A stretch of 64,000 nt of DNA from Orbilia blumenaviensis. Taxonomy: Eukaryota; Ascomycota; Orbiliomycetes; Orbiliales; Orbiliaceae. Shown piece by piece: positions 1 to 10,925 of the stretch; position 1 is the first letter of the stretch, and each line of letters begins with the position of its first letter. The stretch lies in the NCBI GenBank assembly GCA_036872755.1, contig JAVHNS010000008.1:434001-498000 (forward strand), written 5' to 3'. The notes beneath the pieces are model-generated. The model saw only the letters and a list, made by a program, of their open reading frames with translations, ran no database searches and was not told the origin of the DNA. The translations under genes were made by a program, and so were the position numbers.

Positions 1-8
1 TGCGTGTG

Positions 9-932
9 TTAGCTAGAAATTTTACTATATACAGGATGCTTTGCTAATTTGGGTGTAGGTGTACATACCACGTTGATATTGTTGTTTGCGTCCTCCATCT
101 CTGCAATAAGTTGTTCGCTAACTTCGAGCCCTTTACAGCTGGGCCAGTCGCAGTATCGATCACAATTTTCCCAAGGGGTACCTTCGGCGCCTTCGCAAAG
201 ATACCAACCTCGAAGTAACCCCTTTTCGTGGGCTAGGTCGTACTCAAGTTTTAAGGCCTTTGATTTATATTCTTTGGTTCCAGCCCTCCACTTCTCAGCC
301 CTTTCTTCTCTTTTCTCGAATGTAAGAGCTTCGTCGACGAGGTATTTGATATAGTTTGAGATTGCTTCGTGGTAGCCTCTTACGGCTTTAAAGGTCCTTA
401 GACGTGGATACTGATTCAATCTTGAAGAAGGGTAACGATAATTTTTTGAGAACTCAGAAATCTCTTTCGGCTCTGGGAGCTCGTTGAGGCGGATAGTTCT
501 AGTCTTTTGAATGATCCTCCTGTTTTTACTGAATATACCAGTATAGGAATGATATCTCTGTCCAACCTTCTTAAAACCCGTTCTGGCTTTGACCACAAAC
601 CCAAGGGTAGCTTTTCGATGGGGTCTGTTATGCTTCTGGAGGAGTCGCCAGTAGTTAAAGTCTCTTGTGAATTTGATCTCGGCGGGGGAGCGAGGGTCGA
701 CTTCCTTGTCGTCGCTGAAGGGGTTTTCTTCTGGATGGACTGTGGTCCAGCTTTCGGTGTCGAAGGGGGAGCCGGGGTTGGATTTTAGTAGGTCTGGGGA
801 TGGCTCAAGGTAGATGTCGGCGAAGATGTCCTCGTCGGCGATGGGCTCGTCTGTGTCGTCTAGGCGGGTATATTTACCGATTGGCTGAGCGTTTGCGGCG
901 ATGAAGGTGTGGGATTTTCTGGAGCGGAGCAT
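9..932 (-). CDS. Unknown basic protein, single exon
   Basis: The reading frame is open from 932 to a TAA at 9-11 and gives about 307 residues. I do not recognise the family. The N-terminal third is acidic and rich in Asp, Glu and Pro; the middle is strongly basic; the C-terminal part has a Cys/Trp cluster (WYLCEG, CDRYCDWPSCKG). The frame continues upstream of 932 for about 55 codons and that stretch would encode a hydrophobic leader, but it contains no ATG, so I place the start at the first in-frame ATG (932). An upstream exon supplying an ATG is possible. The gene is divergent from the coiled-coil gene starting at 1379, so the two share a promoter region of about 450 bp. Function unknown. 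Confidence 0.55.
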   Translation of the reverse strand: MLRSRKSHTFIAANAQPIGKYTRLDDTDEPIADEDIFADIYLEPSPDLLKSNPGSPFDTESWTTVHPEENPFSDDKEVDPRSPAEIKFTRDFNYWRLLQKHNRPHRKATLGFVVKARTGFKKVGQRYHSYTGIFSKNRRIIQKTRTIRLNELPEPKEISEFSKNYRYPSSRLNQYPRLRTFKAVRGYHEAISNYIKYLVDEALTFEKREERAEKWRAGTKEYKSKALKLEYDLAHEKGLLRGWYLCEGAEGTPWENCDRYCDWPSCKGLEVSEQLIAEMEDANNNINVVCTPTPKLAKHPVYSKISS

Positions 933-1378
933 GTTGCTGTCATATAGCCATTGACTGGGTTCGGAAGGATCGTGAGAGAATAGTAATAACACGAAGGGAA
1001 CGATGGGTAAGAGTGGAGGGAAGGTGATAAAGAAACGAAGATGATGTAAGAGAGGTGGAGATGAGAGCGCGTCAATAGCTGAAAGAATATTTCTTATCTA
1101 AGATTTTTTTACATATGGTGGTTTGGTGATGCTGAGCTGAACCTCAATCCAACCCCCCATCAACAACAACATATTCTCCAACCTGCGTTGCATGTTGCAT
1201 TTTGGGGCTCGGAACCAAGAATAGCATATTTAGCCTAATCATGCTCCTTCCCGGCTGCCAGCTTGTACCACAAATGCATGCCCGGCCATAAACAACTGCA
1301 GTTTAGACCTCTTCACGAACGCAATATGTAGTGCAATCCCCCAGAGTACATAAAATCTTCATAACGACATCAAAGGGC
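933..1378. other. Intergenic, divergent promoter region
   Basis: This 446-bp gap separates two divergently transcribed genes and presumably carries both promoters. I saw no further coding sequence and no clear TATA box. Confidence 0.4.
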
Positions 1379-2753
1379 ATGGACCGGTTCCGGGAGTTAG
1401 TCTCCAAGCTGAATGTCGGAGATCTCAGCCGGGCGAGGTACGGTTCATCTGGCTTGCCATACATTGTATACGTGTACTATCATACTGAAACTAAGTTGTG
1501 GACATAGAGACCCCAGTCCGCAACCTCCTCCAGGTCCTGAGCGGATCGAAAGGCTCGAGGAAATGTAATAAATTGCCACAGGTTACCTTTTTAGCAGATA
1601 CATTCGGGATCGTGGTGCTGAATATCGAGAAAACAATGTAGTCTGGACCAGCTGCCAGCCACAAAGGCATTCGCTGAAAGGTTTGGAATCCTCCATTCTA
1701 CTATCTCATGAATTTTAAATGTTTGTGTACGAAGCTTACGCAGTCAATGAAATACTATCACATAGTCTTCCGCACCGTAAAATATCCCAAAAGTCTGAAG
1801 AAAACGATAGGAAAGCAGTTGAGGCCACAGAATTGCTTCACCGGGTGGACGATCTTGTAAGACTCATTATCGCACCAATATTTTACTACACGGGACCAAC
1901 AAAGCAGAACAGCACTAATACTATGGATCCTTAAATCTAGATCCAAACGCATGTCACAGCAGCCCATGACCTCAGAAAATACGTGGAGGGGATATCGAAC
2001 GTGAAGTCACAGATCGCGGTCGCAACAGAGCAAGCTTGTATCACTCTTTCCAACTATCAATGCTCATAAGACTAAACTAATGAGGATATAGATTCGCTCC
2101 ACCAACAGCTCGTGGAAATCGACCGCGAACTAAACCAAGCCGAAGCCGCCGTCTCAAACGTCGAGCTCGACAGGCTGCAGTATGTTGAAGACGCAAACTT
2201 CGAGAACTATGCTAAAGCGAAGAGGTACGAAATCGTCCACCAATTTCTAAACAACTAGACACTTTAATATTACCCACGCAGTTGCTAACGCGTATTTATG
2301 AATATAATATACAGAGGAGAGATAAACCGCAAAAAGCAAGAATATACCGAAAAACTCATGTCCTTCCAACGGGATCGCTTTGCCGTGTCCCAGGACTTTG
2401 GAAGAACATCTACATCTACAAGACCAAGCCCTCGACCTAACGTTCTCTCACGGGGTCCTTCGCTCCCGACTACGTCTCAGAGCTCGCAGACGGCGGTTGG
2501 GATAGAAATTCATCTGGAAGAAGGGCCACACTCGAATGGATTAGACGACTTTTTAGGAGGCGAGGAAACGGCGGTTAAAGAGGCGGCCACGCACAGTACT
2601 CAGTCGATAGAAAGAACGGAACCGACGGAGGCGAAGCCAAAGGTGAAAGCGAAGAAGGGAGGACGAATAACCCGCCCGGGAATGTTACCAGCGAAGGCGG
2701 CGCCCGCAAGACCCAAGATCGATATCATGGCCGACGAGGACTTCTTCGACTAA
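1379..2753 (+). CDS. Six-exon coiled-coil protein (weakly dysbindin-like)
   Basis: My model has exons 1379-1437, 1598-1680, 1735-1856, 1941-2037, 2092-2224 and 2315-2753. All introns are GT-AG, phases match, and the total is 933 nt (310 residues). The middle exons encode a long heptad-like helix with patterns such as VEIDRELNQAEAAV and NYAKAKR. The C-terminal exon is Ser/Thr- and Lys-rich with an acidic patch (NGLDDFLGGEE) and an acidic end (ADEDFFD). The layout of coiled coil, an NYxKxKR-like segment and an acidic tail recalls dysbindin/BLOC-1 proteins, but that is a hint only. The first intron is uncertain: 1508-1564 also looks coding and may be an extra exon. No catalytic motif is visible. 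Confidence 0.55.
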
Positions 2754-2880
2754 ACTCTCATAAGATATCTAATCTGCTATCTAGCCACGCCACATTTACC
2801 AATTCCTGCGCCACAATAAACTCCACCACTAGCGCCACAATCTACATCTCTAAGTCTTCAATCCCCCCCCACCAAATACC

Positions 2881-4107
2881 ATGTCCCCGCCACCACCACC
2901 ACCATCTCGCCCTCCAAAGCCTCCAAAACCCCACCCTTCAATAGCCGCCATCTCCAAATTCCTTTCCACCCTCCCGCAAAACCAAAAAGATATTTCACAA
3001 CCACCGCCTCTACCCTCCAAACTCCGCTACGACATCTACGGCTCCCTCCTCCTCCTCCCCCCAACCTCACCGCTCACAACCCCACCATGGAGTACTTACA
3101 TCTCCTCCCTACCTATGCAAACCAAATCCGAATTCTTCGCAACCCTGGCTAGGTCGCTGAATGTAACACATATTGCGGTTAATTCACCTATCGCGCTTAA
3201 GACATTACCTTCCAATGAAGAAGGGAATAATGAGGAACAAAGCGAAAACTACATCCGCGCGCCCCGAATAACCCCTCTCTACGGCTCCTTCAGCACAAAC
3301 CATAATACCAACAGCAACGATGAAAACGTAGACTTCAACACGACCTTCTGGACCTCAACCACCCAACACGGGATAATACAGATTTGGGCGCCGTTATACA
3401 CCATGTTCTCACGAGGGAATATTACAGAAAAGGCAAGGATACATGATATAGTCTCCTCTCAGCTAAAAGAGAGGACTGGGAATGGAGGGGTGGTAGTGGC
3501 GGCGGTGGATTTATTCGTTGGAATTGGGTATTTTGCGTTTAGTTATTTGAAGGCTGGGGTGGATGTGGTTTATGGATGGGATATTAATGCTTGGAGTGTG
3601 GAAGGGTGTAGGAGGGGGGCGGGCGGGAATGGGTGGACCGTTAAGGTCGCTAGTTCTGCGGATGCTACTACTACTACTGCTGCTGTTGGGGATGTTGAAG
3701 GAGAGGAAGGGGAGAGGCTGGTGATATTTCATGAAAGCAATGAACATGCGCCCGCACGACTTCGTGCTATAAAATCTATGAAAGAGAAGGGTGGGGTGGA
3801 GTGGCCGCATATCATGCATGTTAATCTGGGGCTCCTGCCCACCAGTTCGGGGGCTTATAAAACTGCAGTAGAGATACTATCACTCAATGAGGATAAAAGG
3901 AAGGAGGCGTGGGTACACGTCCATGAGAATGGTAAGAAGGAGGGTGTTCAGGAGATGGGAGAGGGGATTGTAAGGAGGTTTAGGGAGCTGGCGGGGGAGG
4001 TTTGTGAAGGAGAGGTGGAGGTGGAGGTTGAGCATGTGGAGTTTGTGAAAAGCTGGGCGCCGGGGGTTTGGCATTGTGTTTTTGATGTTAAGGTTTTGTG
4101 GCGGTAG
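2881..4107 (+). CDS. TYW2/TRM12: tRNA wybutosine-synthesizing protein 2 (ACP transferase)
   Basis: This single-exon gene encodes 408 residues. TYW2/Trm12 transfers the 3-amino-3-carboxypropyl group of S-adenosylmethionine to the wybutosine precursor at position 37 of tRNA-Phe, in the cytosol. The Rossmann-type AdoMet-binding core is visible: DLFVGIGYFAF at about 210-220, then YGWDIN at 231-236. The family-typical HVNLGLLPTS lies in the C-terminal third. The N-terminus starts with a proline run (SPPPPPP) and is low complexity. Residues 140-150 and 250-275 also carry low-complexity inserts (Asn-rich, and Thr/Ala/Gly-rich). The start ATG is at 2881, about 130 bp after the upstream gene on the same strand. 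Family assignment is confident. Confidence 0.9.
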   Translation: MSPPPPPPSRPPKPPKPHPSIAAISKFLSTLPQNQKDISQPPPLPSKLRYDIYGSLLLLPPTSPLTTPPWSTYISSLPMQTKSEFFATLARSLNVTHIAVNSPIALKTLPSNEEGNNEEQSENYIRAPRITPLYGSFSTNHNTNSNDENVDFNTTFWTSTTQHGIIQIWAPLYTMFSRGNITEKARIHDIVSSQLKERTGNGGVVVAAVDLFVGIGYFAFSYLKAGVDVVYGWDINAWSVEGCRRGAGGNGWTVKVASSADATTTTAAVGDVEGEEGERLVIFHESNEHAPARLRAIKSMKEKGGVEWPHIMHVNLGLLPTSSGAYKTAVEILSLNEDKRKEAWVHVHENGKKEGVQEMGEGIVRRFRELAGEVCEGEVEVEVEHVEFVKSWAPGVWHCVFDVKVLWR

Positions 4108-4401
4108 GTGGTGTTCGACGAGGGATGTATATGGTGGTATCATAAGGCGGTATATTGGATTGAGGAGGAGGGTAGCGTATTGTACAGTTAGAAACGAGAA
4201 TAATTTGAAAACCGTCTATAATACTTTAGTAGCCCATTACAAAAAAACAGAAATCGCTCGAAATCAAAAGAAGAGGAGAATTATGGTAAGACCGCCAGCG
4301 TTGTCACGTAAAAAACAGATATATCATAAACAGCGTTTATCTCTTACACCCCACGCAAACTAATAGATCTATACAAAAAAAAAGGATAAGATCTACAAAA
4401 T

Positions 4402-4635
4402 CTATTCGTCCATGAGGGTTGCGAGACTGTCGTCCATCCGCTTCCAAACGCTCTGTTGCGCTATAGCCCTTCTTTTAGCACGCTCATCCAGCCTCCGCTG
4501 CTGTCGGTCCGAGATTCCGGTCTGAGTTTGTGGTTGTGGTTGCGGTTGTGTTTGTGGTTGTTTTTGTTCTTGCAACTTCGCCCTCGTCTTCGTCTTCGTC
4601 TTCGTTTTCCGCAGGAATGGCGATGCAAATAACAT
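4402..4635 (-). CDS. Possible small Gln/Lys-rich protein or SSP120 extension
   Basis: This ATG-initiated frame would encode 77 residues: a Lys/Thr repeat (TKTKTKT), a Gln/Pro/Thr repeat, then a charged helix ending WKRMDDSLATLMDE. It has the same frame as the last SSP120 exon, and no stop lies between the SSP120 TAG at 4840-4842 and this ORF's stop, so 146 codons are open, including a long proline run. It could be a separate small gene, an extension reached by alternative splicing or readthrough, or a chance frame in a low-complexity 3' UTR. I cannot decide. Confidence 0.25.
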   Translation of the reverse strand: MLFASPFLRKTKTKTKTRAKLQEQKQPQTQPQPQPQTQTGISDRQQRRLDERAKRRAIAQQSVWKRMDDSLATLMDE

Positions 4636-4696
4636 CGTTTTTGAAGAATGCGCGCGTCGGCGATGGTTGTGGTAATGCTTACGACGATGAGTATTA

Positions 4697-4753
4697 GAAG
4701 GAGGTGGAGGAGGTGGAGGTGGAGGTGGAGGTGGAGGTGGTGGAGGAGGTGGG
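4697..4753. repeat. Imperfect AGGTGG microsatellite
   Basis: A run of GGTGGA/AGGTGG units, read on the minus strand as a proline tract in the frame that follows the SSP120 stop. Confidence 0.8.
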
Positions 4754-4839
4754 TAAGAAATAGTGGTAGTACAAGTAATGCGGACGATTGAGGATCTGGT
4801 ACTGGGTGGGTCTTGGACGACAGAATGAACCGCCGACTT

Positions 4840-5700
4840 CTAGTGGTGATTATTATTGCCGTCTCCGCGCTGGGTTCGGAATTTTGCGGGTATATTCTTT
4901 TCGATTATTTTTTGTGCGGCTTCTCTTGCCCATGTTTCCTCCTGGGCTTCGTCTTCCTCGTGCTGTTTGGAATCACCAATTGATATTAGTATATAGGTTG
5001 CAAGAATATTAAAATGGGGCATTGTTATGGAAGTAAATACCTTCTTGAAATGCGCAATATCCTCCGGATGATTCAAATCCTCCTCATGAACATCTCCATC
5101 CCCATGATATTTCTCAAAATGATGAATCTCGTATTCATACTCATCATCTCCATGATGTCCGGTTCCCAACTTAAAATCCGGCAGCCTCTTTCCATCCTCG
5201 TAAGCAGCTTCAAACTCTTCCTTCGTAATAGCGGCGTCCGAGTCGAGATCCATAAGTTTTAAAACTTCGGAGACTATTTTCTCGCGGGTTTCGTAGGGTA
5301 CTTCTTTGCCTTCGTGACCCGTGTCGTCGTAGAGATGGCCAGTAATGGGGTTTATACCGTAGGTGCGTAGGATTTCATCGTGTGTCCAGGTGTGAGATTT
5401 GTCGAAGTCGTGGAGCTTGAAGAATGAGCCGGCGTCGAAGTTGTCCAAATGGTGTTCGGCTAGATATCATTGTATATCGCACATTGTCAGCAGGGGGGTT
5501 CGAATACGTCATTAATCGAGCATTGGGGGGGCTATGTGATATAGGCTTCATAAGGGAGGAGGGGGATGATGATAATTACCGATCATATGGTCAGTAGCCC
5601 AATCGCCAGTGGGCTTTCGCTCGTCGCGGTGGGGTTTAGAGCCATGCGACAGCACGCCGGTGGCGGCGACGGAGAGGATGAGGAGAACTACGGTCCGCAT
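4840..5700 (-). CDS. SSP120: EF-hand secretory-pathway protein, Ssp120/nucleobindin-like
   Basis: Exons are 5700-5580, 5459-5041 and 4962-4840 on the minus strand; the sum is 663 nt (220 residues) and phases match. The N-terminus (MRTVVLLILSVAATGVLSHG) is a clear signal peptide. The mature part has the Ssp120 hallmark NFDAGSFFKLHDFD, a first EF-hand-like loop (DFDKSHTWTHDE), a second canonical EF-hand (DLDSDAAITKEEF), then GHHGDDEYEYEIHHFEKYH and HPEDIAHFKK. Family members are calcium-binding proteins of the ER/Golgi lumen linked to secretory cargo receptors. The predicted 3' splice sites end in TAG and CAG. The minus-strand frame remains open beyond the TAG stop, which is unusual. Confidence 0.9.
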
Positions 5701-6950
5701 GATAACCCGCGTTGATCGAATTGCGTATTCACAAAATTCGGAAGCCGGGATGATGATAATGATGATAATTGAAAGATGAATAGCGCAATTGAGGTCGTGT
5801 TTGAAAGGAAAGAAAGGAAAGGAAAGGAAAAGGGAGGGAAGGTTGTTGTTTTTGGAGCTGGTGGCACGAGTTGAAGAATGGGGATAGAGGATTATAGCCG
5901 CGATACATCTATGTACATAAGACTGGGCGAACAGTGCGCGAAACGTCAAAGCTTCGACCCCGGCGCCTTTCCGTTTTGGGAAAGACCCCTGTTCCTTTTT
6001 TGGAGGGCGGTGGTACGGATTGATATTAGTCAACTGCGACGTCGTACGTTGACGTCCCTGGCCAGCGCCCATTCAATTTCACTTCAATAACTATCAATTA
6101 TCATTAGTCTCGGTCCCAGACGCTGTTGACCACTGATAGATATTGCTGATTATTATAGCTACACAGCTAGTTAGTCAGGGAAAAGTCAACAACAGCTGTC
6201 AACAGCTGTCGACATATTCAGCGGCCATATTCCATAATCGTAATTAAAGTCTGTTTAATTGGTCAAACTTTATTTGTCGCTTGGTTCTTGCGATTGGGAG
6301 CCATTTAACTGTTGTAGCAGTTGGTTTACCAAGGGCGACTGCGTATTCTAGTGGCCTTAATCGATTCAAATTAACCACTTCGGTTTGTTCTATCGTTCAC
6401 AGAAAAGCACAGAAGAGTGTCTAAAACGGCCAATGTTTACTTTTGTCGTTAAAAACAAAAAACAATTGTGACAAGCTATTTTTGTTCTCATAAAAGGTTT
6501 TAAACTGTTTAAGCCGCTATCCGACTTGGAAAAAATGTGTCGTTACAATGGCACTGCAATCTCGTTCCGGTATCGATATATCGTTGCAATGTCGCCCTTC
6601 ATAGCATCATTACGGTGTCGTTGTAGTATACAAAAAAAAATATACATACTCCCTCAAAATTACATTTTGTAAATTTCCTTTCTTGAACTTCTTTCAATCA
6701 AAGCAGACTTCAGATCTGGCTGGTCTCCTTGGAAGATCTGGCCACAAAACTGATTTTGGGCTCGAAAGAAGATAACACATTTTCTGCTAGAAATTTAATG
6801 TCTCCCACCACCTTCTGCAACATACGATGCAGGTGTAGCTAGAGGGGAGACTATCGTCTCTAATTAGGCAAACTCCATCATATAATATTTCTGACTTTAT
6901 ACTTATAAGTCTCTATCCCATTGCCTTGCTACCTGATACAAGCACAGCGC
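5701..6950. other. Intergenic, divergent promoter region
   Basis: These 1.25 kb separate SSP120 (-) and the nuclease-like gene (+). It contains a purine tract (AAGGAAAGGAAAGG) just upstream of SSP120, and near 6187-6210 two adjacent copies of AACAGCTGTC, each containing the palindrome CAGCTG. No further gene was seen. Confidence 0.4.
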
Positions 6951-7535
6951 ATGCGCGCACCGAATTTCGCAATGACTAGCATAGCATCTGACGCTTTCGA
7001 GATTTCCGTACCTCAATGGCCTATTGACCATATTTCAAACCGTATCAGCAGCAATATCACAGATTTCAAAACTGCCAAAGCCCTCGACGGCGGCTGGGAA
7101 GTCTGGTCGCAAGTCGAAATCGCCTTCGAACTTGAACTCTATAGCAGCCATTACCGCACAACCCAACGCGAGCAATACGTCTTTAGCGAAACCGGGCGCA
7201 AGATTGACCTTTGGCTGAAGACAAGGTACCCTGATGAGATCGAAACTATGGGTATTGAGCTAAAATGTCGGAAGAAGACCGAGAGTAGCAATCTATTTCA
7301 GAAGCGGATGAGGGATGATATTATGAAGATTACTCGGAATAGGGGACCTAGGTTAGAGTTTCAGCCAGCTTGGATGTTGGCTGTGGGTATTACGGACGAT
7401 AATCTTGATTTAAAAGTGTGGGATAACGATCTAGGGCAGTTTTATTACCATGAGGTCAAAAAAGGTGGTATAACCTTTTACATTATTTGGTGGGAATCCC
7501 GTTGGCGGAATTCGAAGATGACGCTCGCGAGGTAG
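6951..7535 (+). CDS. Small PD-(D/E)XK nuclease-like protein
   Basis: The single exon encodes 194 residues from the first ATG at 6951. The core pattern resembles a PD-(D/E)XK (restriction-endonuclease-fold) active site: acidic residues in VEIAFELEL (about 56-62), then Asp86 in RKIDLWLK, then Glu103 and Lys105 in GIELKCR, spaced as in that superfamily. The C-terminal half has beta-rich hydrophobic stretches (WMLAVGI, ITFYIIWWE). There is no signal peptide or membrane segment. It stands alone, with long intergenic DNA on both sides and a decayed CorA-like gene downstream. DNA cleavage is inferred from three residues and predicted fold only; it could equally be an inactive or unrelated alpha/beta protein. 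Confidence 0.5.
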   Translation: MRAPNFAMTSIASDAFEISVPQWPIDHISNRISSNITDFKTAKALDGGWEVWSQVEIAFELELYSSHYRTTQREQYVFSETGRKIDLWLKTRYPDEIETMGIELKCRKKTESSNLFQKRMRDDIMKITRNRGPRLEFQPAWMLAVGITDDNLDLKVWDNDLGQFYYHEVKKGGITFYIIWWESRWRNSKMTLAR

Positions 7536-8032
7536 CATCTACTATGGTGTAGAGCCTAGCACATATACCCTATGCTCAGAAAACATAAAATACAAGTATT
7601 TCATGCCCGAGAAGGTTACAGTAACGACCGTTACATGAGGTGGTTGTTTGTTTTCTGGGCTGACGTAGAAGCTTTGGAAACCACTTTAAATCCGGAACCT
7701 ATTATATCAAATGAGACTTTATGCAATATCGTCTTAATAACGGACTAGTATTTTAAGACACTAATGCTACCTTGATTCGTGTTATAATGCTAATCTCCCC
7801 TACTCACTATCCATTCAGATAATTGACCGAATTGTGTTTTTATTTGCACATTATCGGAAATAATTGAGCTAGTATAACACGTAAATGCTAAAAAAACGAC
7901 AGAAGTTCCAGACTGAATTAGAAATAAATGGAGCATATATAACCCTAGCAACCGGCAGACTGTATAGAAGGTCTGCGGTATGCATGCTAACATAGGTATC
8001 ATATATGGATTTGTGCAAATCCGCCCTACTAA
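7536..8032. other. Intergenic
   Basis: AT-rich sequence between the nuclease-like gene and the CorA-like relic. A 70-codon minus-strand frame at 7790-8002 has no recognisable features. Nothing supported. Confidence 0.3.
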
Positions 8033-8820
8033 CTATGCAGAGGCCTTCACGTCATCCGTATTACGATCCTTCAGATCAGCGACTGCTTCCACTATCCATT
8101 TGATGAGGCAGTGTCTCTCTAAGCCAATATAAGATAATGCCGCCAGCACAGTTCCTACGACAATATGCGCCCACACGCTACACTGCTTTGTATCCTTTGT
8201 GATCTGTTGTATATTCATTCCGAAAATTGTCTTGCACAAAAAATTTGTTAGCATAATTTAAAACCGTTTGACGCTATATTAAAGTGAAGTTAGCCCGAAG
8301 AATGCCTGATACTTAAAGCAGCTAGTATTATCGGTAGATAAAGGAATGTCAAAATTGTGACACTTTGAATGCTTGCGGCAAATTTGTTGGCCAATCTTAT
8401 CTCTTCGACGGCTGCTCGAGCATTACGCACGTTTGCGATGCTGAAGATCTGTCGTATAAATATTTATTAAGTTTTACTATATCCCCCAAGATATCATAAT
8501 CAAGCGATGCATCGGACGTAGATATACTTACGGCGCTGAGGCGGACCTTTGTCTTGTCTATAATTTCGTCTATCCGAGTTATCCGCTCGTCAAGCATCCA
8601 GTCAACTTTCCAGAGGGCGATCTTCATTTTTGTTTCTAGACCTTCGGCTTGGATGAAGGGATGTGTCGGTATCTGCGATGATACGGCGCCGAATACGACC
8701 ACACAGGTCCAGGGACTCATGAAGATCATAGTTGCTGTCCATCAATCGATTTAGACAAAAGTTTTCCCTCCCATTGTCTGAAAGCTTCCCAGTTTGAACA
8801 AGGCTGGTTAGTCTATACAA
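8033..8820 (-). pseudogene. Decayed CorA-like membrane protein gene
   Basis: Three coding-like blocks lie on the minus strand. Block 1 (8729-8532) ends in a good donor (GTAAGT) and encodes a charged helix (LDERITRIDEIIDKTKVRL). Block 2 (8448-8290), after a CAG acceptor, encodes IFSIANVRNARAAVEE and a membrane segment (VTILTFLYLPIILAAL). Block 3 (8254-8033) encodes IFGMNIQQITKDTKQ and a second membrane segment (AHIVVGTVLAALSYIGL). Order and motifs (hydrophobic helix, then an FGMN signature, then a second helix) match the C-terminal domain of fungal CorA-like proteins. I found no in-frame splice joining blocks 2 and 3, and upstream coding is shifted (8820-8740 uses another frame), so the gene is probably broken. 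It may instead have an intron I did not resolve. Confidence 0.5.
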
Positions 8821-10925
8821 TCCTACTCCTATTAATTTTTGGAATTATAGATATCTATATTCTCAATATACGAATGAATCCAATATTTAAATGCGTCGAC
8901 ATGTCGTTCGAGAAGTCTCTCCACTGCTTGGTTATTACGTATAAAACTGCAGCTATAACACCTGTAATGTGAGTGTCTACGGCGATCACGATCATACATG
9001 ATCTATGGCACGTCACTAAATTTTGAAATCTTATTATATTAATATATCAGAACCGAGACTATAAGGTATCGATCCGGGGGAGTTCCTCAGAAAAGAATTG
9101 ATAAATAAATATAGGTATAAATATCCCTTCAGGTCCACCGAATCCACATCTCTCACCATTCCGTCTACACCTTCCACAAACTCCTACTTAAGTTCCCAAC
9201 ACAAATCTCTGACCCCTGGCCCTTATACGTAACTACTGTGCTGGAAAATATACGTTTCGAATACTCTACAAGTGTACCGGACTTCCGCACAATCCGGCCG
9301 CTTTCCCAACACAATATATTAATATATACCAACTGCAGAGCGTCGAAGCGCCACTTTTGGGTAGTATCGAGGAGCTTTTCACCAAAACGCTGCAGTTGAA
9401 AAGGTCGCGTTTCATGCTTTGGTCCTTGTCGCCATAAACACGAGACGCGATGACGTCGAAGCGGTCTATCTACCTCGGGGCTTTTGTACCTACGGTCGAG
9501 CCCGTATCTCTACATTGTGTGTATCCGGGACACGAGATCTAGACTCAAACACCACGGGTCATGGATCTAGGATATAAGGCGGAAATCGACTGTCTTTCGG
9601 ACAGAAAAATATATACAGGTATAAATACCCCTTAGCTATATACTTATGTGAACCAAAATGCATTTGTGTATGAATTAAGTTTATTACAGCTGCTGATAAA
9701 TGTTCTTAATGGATCTTAGACACAGCAGGCCGCTTGTATCTTGGATACCCAACATTTGTTGCCATATTCCGGCTGGCATTTCGTCCACGCTCGCTCTTTA
9801 TAGGCTTAAGATTACTCTTGTCATTCCTTTGTGAGTATCGTATATCATCATATACACCTGAATTTCCGTTATAGAAACCAGTACTAATATTTGTTTTTTT
9901 ATTAACTATACTAGTGAGGAATGAGGGTATATAAAACCACAGCTATCTCGCCTGTGGTGTTGGAATAGATATTGTGCACGATTTTCTCCCCGAGCTCTCC
10001 CCATCTGCCCTCGGTAACGGGCTTATATTTATGACCCCACTCATTAGCTAGCTAAATAGCCCACATCCTTCTTGTACTTTATTTTTTTAGTTTAGACACC
10101 TTCTTTACAATACAGCCAGTCATTCATTAGTTGCAATAGCCACGTCGTAACCGACCTCTATTTGGTGTAGTGGTTGGGTGGACCTTGAGCGTTCGTATGC
10201 GGTTTGGTACCTTGTACAAACATTCGGTTCACAGATATCCTGGAGTTTAAACTTTATAAATTTGTTTAGGTATCTATACACCGAACAGCACAAGAACGTC
10301 GAGTTCACCGAGACTAACTGATAGACTGGATAGTTATACGCCAATTTGGCGGCGGAAAACTTGATCAGATAGGACGGCAGAGACAGTATATGGAATGTGT
10401 TTGATCATGAAGCCATCTAAGCAATTAACTGGGAGCGGTTGCTGCCAGATCTGTATATACATAGATACACATATGAAATATTCGAAATCGTATCGATACG
10501 TATCGAGCCCGGTTTGAGTTTGTGTTCTCTATTGTATTCTTGTAATCATGCTGAGGGTGCTACACTAAGTACTACTCGCTATGGCTAGAGCGTCTAGGAC
10601 TGATCAACTAAGGTTATTTCTAATTTAAATAAGTACTTATAATCATAGTTATAGCACCAATATATATTCTGGTTGAGCACAGTACCCAAGTATATCGGTT
10701 ATCTTTTCCTGTAAAATGTCGAAGTGCACGAGGATTCGAAGATAATTGTGTTGTATGCTGTGTTGCGACGAGTCTCAGGCTTTGTTCGCGGTTGGGTAGT
10801 TAGTTTATAATCTGGGCCTTCGACTCATCCATCCTCAGGATATATATCCACAACTTACAGCCCTCCGGCATCGCGACTGTCCGACGCTGTAAGAAAGCAA
10901 GACAAGGGAAAGAAAGACGGTAAAA
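8821..10925. other. Gene-free AT-rich stretch
   Basis: About 2.1 kb without a supported gene. Two short similar segments, near 9105-9130 and 9605-9630, share the core AGGTATAAATA. The Hub1 promoter is at the right end (GGATATATATCC near 10848). Confidence 0.4.

Larger units (their letters stand above)
4108..4839. other. Convergent 3' region between TYW2 and SSP120
   Basis: The 3' ends of TYW2 (+) and SSP120 (-) face each other here. The first 290 bp hold nothing recognisable. From 4840 down to 4402 on the minus strand the SSP120 reading frame stays open after its stop; see the small-ORF entry at 4402-4635. Confidence 0.4.
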
